Shown: piece by piece, positions 35,334 through 41,445 of the stretch
Layout: each line of letters opens with the position of its first letter
Position numbering within the stretch: position 1 is the stretch's first letter
Assembly: GCA_013203145.1 (NCBI GenBank)
Contig: JABMOV010000049.1
Location: 1 to 41,445, forward strand
DNA length: 41,445 nucleotides
Direction: 5' to 3'
From: Fidelibacterota bacterium
Lineage (GTDB): Bacteria; Fidelibacterota; Marinisomatia; Marinisomatales; JABMOV01
Program-made: the position numbers and the translations under genes
The notes under the pieces: generated by a model
Databases searched by the model: none
What the model saw: only the letters and a program-made list of their open reading frames with translations
Told to the model about the DNA's origin: nothing

Positions 35334-35753
35334 ATTTTCATTATCAAAATAATAATTGTGATAAAACATTAGCCATAGAAGACTCTTAATCAATCTCATA
35401 ATTCCCCCATTGGGTAAGCTAATATTTAACGATTATTAGTTTGTACCATAGTGAATATTGGTGATTCAACAAAAGGATGGCACCATAGTCATAATTCGTA
35501 GATCGTTGTGTATTCAACGTTTAAGAACAATGCACTATACTTTTCAATAAGTACAAATCGGGGGTATTCTCAAAATTGGAGTTACCAACTCCCATCTTCT
35601 CCCGATAAATCGGGACTCCAACATTTCCCATCTCCCATGAACCATCTTCCATGAACCATCTTCCATCATACTCCAGTATTGTTACCGAATTATTATTGTA
35701 ATAGATTCACGTCGTTGTTTGGGATTCTTATTAATTATATTTTAGAGGTTATT
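35334..35753. other. Intergenic region with short tandem repeats and palindrome
   Basis: The first 250 bp are AT-rich with no ORF. The palindrome TCCCGATAAATCGGGA lies at 35600-35615. It is followed at about 35630-35665 by imperfect copies of a 14-base unit 'CATGAACCATCTTC'. Confidence 0.6.
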
Positions 35754-35909
35754 ATGACTTCATTCAAAAAAGCATTGTTATACGGTTTTCTCACGTGGCT
35801 AATTGTTTTTATCGTTGGGTTTATGGCCTTCGTGGTACACGATTCCAACCGACCTCTTTTTGAATTTATTATGGCGGTAGCCGCCTCCACCGTATCCATG
35901 TTTTTTGCT
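35590..35909 (+). repeat. Long direct repeat, copy 1 (upstream region plus gene start)
   Basis: From the palindrome to codon 52 of the small membrane protein gene this region is closely similar to 36925-37254, at a distance of about 1335-1342 bp. The copies flank the RhuM-like gene. Confidence 0.85.
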
Positions 35910-35951
35910 GTGACGATTGGGGTGGGGAAAGCGATATCAATAAAGATTTAA
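35754..35951 (+). pseudogene. Truncated paralogue of the 37096 membrane protein
   Basis: This frame encodes 65 residues. Residues 1-52 ('MTSFKKALLYGFLTWLIVF' onward) are nearly identical to the complete copy. The sequence then jumps to 'VTIGVG', which is residues 113-118 of that copy. The missing piece corresponds to 180 nt (60 codons), and the junction falls in TTTTTT runs present at both ends in the full copy. It keeps two of about four helices and ends with an unrelated tail. AGAGG precedes the ATG. Confidence 0.75.
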
Positions 35952-36058
35952 GATTTAAGGACAAGGGAATGTCACATCCTGAAATATGTTAACAATGAGG
36001 AGAGAAAGAATTTCAAGTGTTTCTTTAAATGAATAATTTGATTCCTTACTTTTAAAGT

Positions 36059-36907
36059 ATGAAAAATGAAATTATAATATATCAGGCAGATGAACTCTCT
36101 ATAAGATTAGAAGTTCGTATTGAAGAGGAAACAATCTGGCTAACCCAGGCACAGATAGTTCATCTTTTCAATAGCAGCAAAGCCAATATCAGTGAGCACA
36201 TAAAGAACATCTTTAGTTCTGGGGAATTAGATAAAACATCAACTGTTCGGAAAATCCGAACAGTTCAACCGGAAGGCACCCGGACAATTTCAAGGGACAT
36301 AACACATTATAACTTAGATTTGATTATTTCCATTGGGTATCGAGTCAATACAATTCGGGGAACGCAATTTCGTATTTGGGCGAATAAAGTTTTAAAAGAA
36401 TATCTATTAAAAGGGTATGTTGTTAATCAAAGAATAGATAGAATAGAAAATGATGTTCATTACTTGAAAGAGAAAGTTAGCCAATTTGATTTGCAGGTAA
36501 AAACGAGCCTGCCTCCCAATGAAGGAATCTTTTATAATGGGCAAGTATTCGATGCTTATGTTTTTGTTTCAGAATTAATAAAATCTGCCAAATCATCTAT
36601 TATACTGATAGATAATTATGTAGATGAAACGGTTTTTTCCATTCTTTCAAAAAGAAGTGGAAACGTTAATGCTACCATTTACACTTCAAAACTCACCAAG
36701 CAACTTAAACTTGATCAAAAGAAGCACAATCAACAGTATCCGGCTATTGCATTAAAAACAGTTACCCAATCACATGATAGATTCTTAATTCTTGATCGCA
36801 AAATTGTATATCATATTGGAGCATCACTTAAGGATCTGGGAAAAAAGTGGTTTGCTTTTTCAAAAATAGGAATCAATGCAAAGGAATTAATTGATAGATT
36901 AGAATAA
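36059..36907 (+). CDS. RhuM-family protein with PLD-like C-terminal domain
   Basis: The protein is 282 residues. The N-terminal part (about 1-125) is RhuM-like: 'TIWLTQAQIVHLFNSSKANIS', 'YNLDLIISIGYRVNTIRGTQF' and 'FRIWANKVLKEYLLKGY', probably DNA-binding. A linker helix follows. The C-terminal part (about 160-282) has 'SHDRFLILDRKIVYHIGASLKDLG', a single truncated HxD/K-like motif of the phospholipase-D/nuclease superfamily. RhuM genes are common on genomic islands; their role is unsettled. It lies between two copies of a duplicated segment and has no good ribosome-binding site. Confidence 0.85.
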   Translation: MKNEIIIYQADELSIRLEVRIEEETIWLTQAQIVHLFNSSKANISEHIKNIFSSGELDKTSTVRKIRTVQPEGTRTISRDITHYNLDLIISIGYRVNTIRGTQFRIWANKVLKEYLLKGYVVNQRIDRIENDVHYLKEKVSQFDLQVKTSLPPNEGIFYNGQVFDAYVFVSELIKSAKSSIILIDNYVDETVFSILSKRSGNVNATIYTSKLTKQLKLDQKKHNQQYPAIALKTVTQSHDRFLILDRKIVYHIGASLKDLGKKWFAFSKIGINAKELIDRLE

Positions 36908-36924
36908 TTAAATCGATAGCCATG

Positions 36925-37254
36925 AGCCATCTTCTCCCGATAAATCGGGACTCCAACATCTCCCATCTTCCATGAGCCATCTCCCATCTACCATGAAGCC
37001 TCTCCCATCATATTCCAGTATTGTTAACGATTTATTATTGTAATAGATTCCCGTCGTTGTAAGAGATACTTTTTCATTTTATTTTGGAGGCAAATTTGAC
37101 TTCATTCAAAAAAGCGCTGTTATACGGTTTTCTTACGTGGCTAATTGTTTTTATCGTTGGGTTTATGGCCTTCGTTGTGCATGATTCCAACCGACCTCTT
37201 TTTGAATCTATTATGGCGGTAGCCGCCACCACCGTATCCATGTTTTTTGCCGTT
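36925..37254 (+). repeat. Long direct repeat, copy 2
   Basis: This is the partner of the repeat at 35590, with the palindrome at 36935-36950 and diverged 'CCCATCTTCCATGAGCC' short repeats after it. Confidence 0.85.
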
Positions 37255-37473
37255 TGCTATTTCAAGAAAGTTGAATCCAATTTTCTTAAAGAAGGCGTTT
37301 TCCTTGGTATTGTCTTTTATCTGGTTAATATCCTTATCGACCTACCATTATTTTTACTTGGCGGACCCATGCAAACCACCTTCGGCGCTTATATGTCCGA
37401 TATAGGCATTACCTATTTACTCTTTTTTTCTGTGACAATTGGGGTGGGTTATGTTTTGGAGAAGGGGAAGTGA
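37096..37473 (+). CDS. Small four-helix membrane protein (complete copy)
   Basis: The protein is 125 residues, with TTG start at 37096 chosen by analogy with the ATG of the truncated copy; GGAGG lies five bases upstream. Four hydrophobic helices are visible: about 8-26, 35-53, 66-84 and 95-117. No enzymatic motif is seen and I do not recognise the family. The upstream DNA and first half are duplicated 1.3 kb earlier. Confidence 0.75.
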   Translation: MTSFKKALLYGFLTWLIVFIVGFMAFVVHDSNRPLFESIMAVAATTVSMFFAVCYFKKVESNFLKEGVFLGIVFYLVNILIDLPLFLLGGPMQTTFGAYMSDIGITYLLFFSVTIGVGYVLEKGK

Positions 37474-37728
37474 CATTGAAATGGTAAAATTCCAGTTAAA
37501 ACACAATGTACAGTAAAACCGATAAACCTAATAATTATACTTAACGGGACGTTGGTCGATATATATATTTTATCTTTTTTGGTAGTAAAGAATTTCCCGA
37601 TTCGCTTTTGAAAAAGGAAATAAAACAAATATTTTTTTAATTATTATGGGGGGAAATAAGGAGTTTTCTCTGCTATTGCTACGAAAACAATTTTTTTATA
37701 ATAGAGGTGATATTAATACTCAAATATC

Positions 37729-39474
37729 ATGGATAAAATGAGAAATACTGATCAAGTACTTGCAGATTTAAAAAAATTAATAAACACAAAGGGCTACATT
37801 TATGCTCTTTGCATGATTCTTTTTGAAGATTTTCATATTATACCCGAAAAATTACAGGAGATAGATTATAGATCCCGATTAAGTACCAAAGAAGCCTCTT
37901 TGTTACTTAGTTTTCTGGTACAAAATAAAATTGATTTTTCTACACCAGAATCACCACAAGAATTGATTGCACTAAAACAAAAAACTTATAAGCTCATGGA
38001 CGAACTACATGAATCTTTTATGATCCCATTTATTGAAAATTTACAAGAAAGCATTAAAAATGAGCATAAGATTGAAGATTTTAGAAAAGAACAGAAAGAG
38101 TTTTTTGGCAAAGGTGATATGCTTACTGAGCCAATATTTTATTCTGGCACTGGTGTGTATGATTTCCAATATCTAGAATTTTTAGAAAGAAAATACAAAT
38201 ACGACAAAGAGTGGTTACTGAAAAATAAAAAGTTTGATATCGAGAGATCAAAAAACATCCCCTTTCGAATTAAAAGTATTCTTCAAGAGAAATCACAAAA
38301 AGTTCATTTATATAATCTAAAAGAAAAAATGCCTCAAATTATTGATGATATGAAAAGGAAAAATCCCGATGAAAATTGGGAAAAACATATAAAAGAAATA
38401 GTTCCAATGATGGAGCTTCATCAATATGTTGAGTTATTTTTTGACAATCAAACCGATGAAAAAAAGTTAAGCTTGGATGAGATCAGAGAAGAAGGGTGGA
38501 AATCCTTTTACAAAGGCTTGATGGAGTTATTTATCATTAGAAAAACTGATTTTAAGACAGATTATGATATTGATTCATTTCTGGAAAATTTTTCGATTAT
38601 CCCTAAAAAGGATTTTAATTCACAGTTTCAAGGAATTGGAAATTTTAGTTGGTTTAATGCAAAACCAATTATCCAATTGGATGAGGAAAGGTATTTTATT
38701 CCAATTAGTTTTTCAGTATTTGAGGCGGTTTATGAAAGTCCTTTTTATTGGATGTGGCTTGAAGATAAAAATTATAGAGACACTCTAAGTAAAAATAGGG
38801 GAGAAACAGGAGAGGAAATTGCTTATGAGTTTTTATCTCAAGTATTTGGTCAAGATAAAACTTTCAAGTCTGTGAAAATAACTACACGGAAAGGAAGGGA
38901 TGATACAGATATTGATATTTTTTGCATCCTTGGTAGCAAAGCACTATGTGTTCAGGTGAAATCAAAAAAATTAACTGAACTTTCAAGGACAGGTGATGAT
39001 GAGCAATTACAAAAAGATTTTAATGGAGCTGTACAAGATGCTTACAAACAAGGGCTTGTATCTCGTCAAAAGATACTTGATAGAAGCGCAAGATTTTTTG
39101 ACAAAGATGGAAAAGAAATACATCTTTCTGAAGAAATTGATGAGATATATATTATGGGAATTACAACAGAAAACTACCCGTCTCTTACTCACCAATCACA
39201 TGTAATGTTAGATAAAAAAGATGACGAACCATTTCCAATATTTTCAACAATATTTGATTTAGATTTAATGGTACATTATCTCAAAGATCCTTATGACTTC
39301 TTGTATTACATAAAACAAAGAACTTCTTTAATGGATTATTTCAAAGCGGATGAAGAAATAGTATTCCTAGGTTATCACTTAGACCAAAAACTTTGGAAAA
39401 TACCGAGGGTTGATATGTTTGCTATTGATAATGATTTTGGACAACTTATTGATAGAAATTATTATCCGTTATAA
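37729..39474 (+). CDS. Large protein with PD-(D/E)XK nuclease-like core
   Basis: The protein is 581 residues. The N-terminal 340 are mostly helical and unrecognised. At about 358-420 a restriction-endonuclease-like core is visible: 'GETGEEIAYEFL' (E362/E363), then 'DDTDIDIF' (D394, D396), and Q409-V-K411 in 'LCVQVKSKKL', the Mrr-like E...D...QxK pattern. Residues 425-581 form a further alpha/beta domain. Family enzymes cleave DNA, often invading DNA. An in-frame stop just upstream leaves ATG 37729 as the only start; GAGGTGA lies 19 bases away. Six bases separate it from the SEC-C gene, so they form an operon. Confidence 0.8.
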   Translation: MDKMRNTDQVLADLKKLINTKGYIYALCMILFEDFHIIPEKLQEIDYRSRLSTKEASLLLSFLVQNKIDFSTPESPQELIALKQKTYKLMDELHESFMIPFIENLQESIKNEHKIEDFRKEQKEFFGKGDMLTEPIFYSGTGVYDFQYLEFLERKYKYDKEWLLKNKKFDIERSKNIPFRIKSILQEKSQKVHLYNLKEKMPQIIDDMKRKNPDENWEKHIKEIVPMMELHQYVELFFDNQTDEKKLSLDEIREEGWKSFYKGLMELFIIRKTDFKTDYDIDSFLENFSIIPKKDFNSQFQGIGNFSWFNAKPIIQLDEERYFIPISFSVFEAVYESPFYWMWLEDKNYRDTLSKNRGETGEEIAYEFLSQVFGQDKTFKSVKITTRKGRDDTDIDIFCILGSKALCVQVKSKKLTELSRTGDDEQLQKDFNGAVQDAYKQGLVSRQKILDRSARFFDKDGKEIHLSEEIDEIYIMGITTENYPSLTHQSHVMLDKKDDEPFPIFSTIFDLDLMVHYLKDPYDFLYYIKQRTSLMDYFKADEEIVFLGYHLDQKLWKIPRVDMFAIDNDFGQLIDRNYYPL

Positions 39475-39480
39475 GCAGGA

Positions 39481-40062
39481 TTGGAAGTTTCAGACGAAGG
39501 AGACGTAATAAAAAATAGATGGAAAAATGATGATTTTGATAGATTGTGTAATCAATTAAAAACTCTTGATGAGCCAAAAATAACAGACATTATATTTCGT
39601 TTATTAGATTTGTCTAGTGATGCAAGGAAAAATCTTGTGGATTTTATCGTTCAAACAAAACAAAAAACTATACGCGATGGAGAATTTCATAATTTTTCAT
39701 TACCTCCTGATGATAGCTATTCTCATCGTACTGGTATTACTTACATCTCATTGAGTTCAGATAATGTCGAAGAATTAAGAAAAAGATTGCTTGCTTTATG
39801 CCAAGCCAGAAAATATAAAAGCAAAGGAGATGTTTGGATTGGTTTTGGGAGCTTAAGAAGTAGCGATGAAATGATTGATGCTGTAGTATTCAACAATCAA
39901 CAATGGGAATACGATAAAGAATTAGAATACTTATCTAATGTCATGTTAGAAGGAGAAGGACAAGGCAAGCAAATTAGGATTGGGAACAAAACTGGAAGAA
40001 ATGAAAGATGTTTGTGTGGAAGCGGATTAAAATACAAAAAATGTTGTGGGATGAATAAATAA
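39481..40062 (+). CDS. SEC-C motif protein paired with the nuclease
   Basis: The protein is 193 residues. The C-terminus carries a SEC-C zinc-binding motif, C177-L-C179 and C188-C189 in 'RCLCGSGLKYKKCC'. The first 165 residues are a separate alpha/beta domain I do not recognise. SEC-C tails occur on SecA and on many proteins that bind nucleic acid or the ribosome. The start is uncertain: the TTG at 39481 has AGGA immediately adjacent, so translation may depend on the upstream gene. Together with the nuclease it may form a two-component module. Confidence 0.75.
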   Translation: MEVSDEGDVIKNRWKNDDFDRLCNQLKTLDEPKITDIIFRLLDLSSDARKNLVDFIVQTKQKTIRDGEFHNFSLPPDDSYSHRTGITYISLSSDNVEELRKRLLALCQARKYKSKGDVWIGFGSLRSSDEMIDAVVFNNQQWEYDKELEYLSNVMLEGEGQGKQIRIGNKTGRNERCLCGSGLKYKKCCGMNK

Positions 40063-40088
40063 GGGGTTTTGGCATTCACCCCTTTAAT
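40061..40088 (+). terminator. Possible terminator after the SEC-C gene
   Basis: A 7-bp stem (AAGGGGT 40061-40067 with ACCCCTT 40078-40084) starts at the stop codon; the T tract is short. Confidence 0.5.
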
Positions 40089-40150
40089 TACTATCTGCCA
40101 AAAACCGATACAATAATTTAGGATTTCCAATATTTACCTAAATTCAGAAC

Positions 40151-40279
40151 ATGCCCAACCAAAATAATCTAAGATTTACAATCACCGAAAAAACAATCAT
40201 CGTTGGTTTTTTTATTGTAAAAATATTGCTTCATCCTGAATACGGCTACCACAGTGATGAGTTATATTATATTATGTGA
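40151..40279 (+). pseudogene. N-terminal fragment of a GT39-type membrane glycosyltransferase
   Basis: A 42-codon frame encodes a basic start, one hydrophobic segment 'TIIVGFFIVKILL' and then 'HPEYGYHSDELYYI', the typical beginning of dolichyl-phosphate-mannose-type (GT39/ArnT-like) glycosyltransferases, whose first loop carries the catalytic D-E pair. It then meets TGA, and no continuation is visible in any frame downstream. More than 400 residues are missing, so this is a remnant. Confidence 0.55.
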
Positions 40280-40363
40280 CTATTGCCGAGGGTTTCAGTA
40301 AATCAGTCAGTTGAGATTTCCACTATTTTAACTCAAATCCTTTTCTTCTGAACGTCCCCACAG

Positions 40364-40699
40364 TCAATTTCCAACAGCGAGTGCTTTCAGGAAAAGATTC
40401 AAATAATGCGCGAAATATTCATCAGAATTGATGTCGCTAAAAGAATAAGTAGATTTAATCGAGCGGTCTATTATCCGTCTCAGCATATAGGAATATTGAC
40501 TTATGCTTATATCAATATCCAAAGTAGAATCAATTGTACCATCTGCAACACCCTGGTGGAATATTTCCCGAAATATTTTCACCATCTCTAAATTTTCTGT
40601 ATCATAATTTTCATATGCTTCGGGACTAATTCGATCAGGACGAAGTCCTCGGTAATCTAAAAATGCAATTTTAGTTTCCTTATAAATTGTAATTCCCAA
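40364..40699 (-). pseudogene. TetR/AcrR-type regulator, C-terminal fragment
   Basis: About 110 residues resemble the ligand-binding C-terminal half of a TetR regulator ('LEMVKIFREIFHQGVADG', 'YFAHYLNLFLKAL'). The N-terminal DNA-binding helix-turn-helix is missing. The frame is closed by a stop just upstream of the TTG at 40699, and an intact GIY-YIG gene starts 29 bp away on the other strand. A +1 frame continues a few codons further ('MFDHWELQF'), suggesting frameshift plus truncation. Confidence 0.55.
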
Positions 40700-40727
40700 T
40701 GATCAAACATTAAATCTAAATTTCGTT

Positions 40728-41015
40728 ATGAAATCTTATTACGTATACATCATGACAAATAAAAATAATGCAGTCCTTTATACCGGTGTCACTAATAATC
40801 TACTGCGTCGAGTATCAGAGCATAAGAATAAAAAAGCATCTGTCTTCACAAGCAAGTACAATTGTAATAAACTGGTATATTTTGCCGAAACAGATGAGAT
40901 ATCTGAAGCCATTGCATTTGAAAAGCGCATTAAGGCAGGATCGAGAAAGAAGAAAATTCAATTGATAGAGAGCATAAATCCTAATTGGATTGATCTGGCA
41001 GCGGGGTGGCTCTAA
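40728..41015 (+). CDS. Small GIY-YIG nuclease-family protein
   Basis: The protein is 95 residues. The motif 'YYVYIMTNKNNAVLYTGVTNN' (in part, residues 4-24) gives the Y-x-Y...Y-T-G pair, followed by R27/R28, 'EHKNKK' and E65 in 'AIAFEKRIKAGSR'. These stand-alone domains (YhbQ-like) are DNA nucleases of unclear role, often found in many copies in intergenic repeat-rich regions. It stands between a broken regulator and a repeat cluster. Confidence 0.9.
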   Translation: MKSYYVYIMTNKNNAVLYTGVTNNLLRRVSEHKNKKASVFTSKYNCNKLVYFAETDEISEAIAFEKRIKAGSRKKKIQLIESINPNWIDLAAGWL

Positions 41016-41445
41016 ACTATCGTTCCGAAAGTAACGCATTCTCAACAAACACACATATTGTCATTGCGAACGGAGTGAAGCAATCTCATCAAACAATTAA
41101 AATGAGATTGCCACGTCGTCACTGCGTATCTCCTCGCAATGACAAAAGCTGTCATCGCGAGCGTAGCGAAGCGATCTCCTGGAACATACATTGTCATCAC
41201 GAACGATGTGGGGCGATCTATTGGTACCAATTTGTCATTCCGAATGTAGTGAATCAATTTCACCACACATTTTTAAGAGGGATTGCCACGTCGTCACTGC
41301 GTATCTCCTCGCAATGACATAAACTCTGTCATCGTGAGCGAAATCTAAATGTTCACTGTATAGATTGCTTCGGCTTTCCATGTGTGAAGTGCTTTTTGTA
41401 GATTCTCCTAATCGATTGAATCCCCCACAATTGATTTGACTAGCA
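41016..41445. other. Non-coding right end of the window
   Basis: It is filled by repeats related to those at 30099 and 32881. Frames here are by-products of the repeats. Nothing else is visible up to the edge. Confidence 0.6.
41058..41345. repeat. Intergenic repeat cluster, variant form
   Basis: Two copies of 'GATTGCCACGTCGTCACTGC' (41106 and 41281), each followed by 'GTATCTCCTCGCAATGACA', plus further 'TGTCATCGCGAGCGTAGCG' and 'TGTCATTGCGAACGGAGTG' units. This is a related but distinct subfamily of the 30099/32881 repeat. Confidence 0.85.

Noticed and set aside
41006..41317. 103-codon ORF at the right end
   Set aside because: It is made of intergenic repeat sequence and reads through repeated 'CGNERSE'-like segments; it is a repeat artefact.

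Overview
The window looks like a chromosome segment of an AT-rich, Gram-negative bacterium of the FCB group. Candidatus Marinimicrobia (Neomarinimicrobiota) is my best guess. The basis is three exported proteins ending in a Por-secretion (type IX) sorting tail of the 'YPNPFN' type, an LptF/LptG permease, exported lipoproteins, and the mix of core genes. No rRNA gene or complete tRNA is visible, so the phylum is inference only.

Layout. (1) nt 2-9376: the 3' part of a giant surface protein gene, open at the left edge. It encodes repeated right-handed beta-helix blocks, nine Ig/FN3-like repeats, a dockerin-like segment and a type IX sorting tail. A mini TonB-C protein gene overlaps its stop codon. 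(2) nt 9830-20287: housekeeping and envelope genes: an LptG-like permease, an alanine/glycine:Na+ symporter, prmA with an exported beta-lactamase-fold hydrolase, murQ, a NamZ-type exo-muramidase (DUF1343), a GH18 glycosidase with sorting tail, and lysA. murQ, namZ, the GH18 gene and the hydrolase look like a peptidoglycan turnover neighbourhood. (3) nt 20461-22756: four small unknown envelope or coiled-coil genes ending in a strong terminator. (4) nt 22815-26102: a GC-richer mini-ORF or RNA candidate, lepA, a CPBP protease-like membrane protein and a DUF503 gene. (5) nt 26142-29957: a DUF35 zinc-ribbon protein and its thiolase-like partner (which lacks the catalytic cysteines), an SRPBCC protein and an AraC regulator.

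(6) nt 29958-41445 is accessory and rearranged. It holds dispersed intergenic repeats sharing a 16-bp palindrome, a tRNA-Met-like 3' fragment, a greA gene, an exported oligoendopeptidase F, and a duplicated membrane protein gene (one copy with an in-frame internal deletion) flanking a RhuM/PLD-like gene. It also holds a two-gene PD-(D/E)XK nuclease plus SEC-C module, remnants of a GT39 glycosyltransferase and a TetR regulator, and a GIY-YIG gene. At its left end is a HisC-like aminotransferase carrying both a twin-arginine signal and a type IX sorting tail.

The most unusual items are the Tat plus type IX aminotransferase, the nuclease/SEC-C pair (a candidate uncharacterised defence module), the cysteine-less thiolase with its DUF35 partner, and two cases where a hairpin covers the translation start region. 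All functional calls were made by eye from motifs; no database search was possible.
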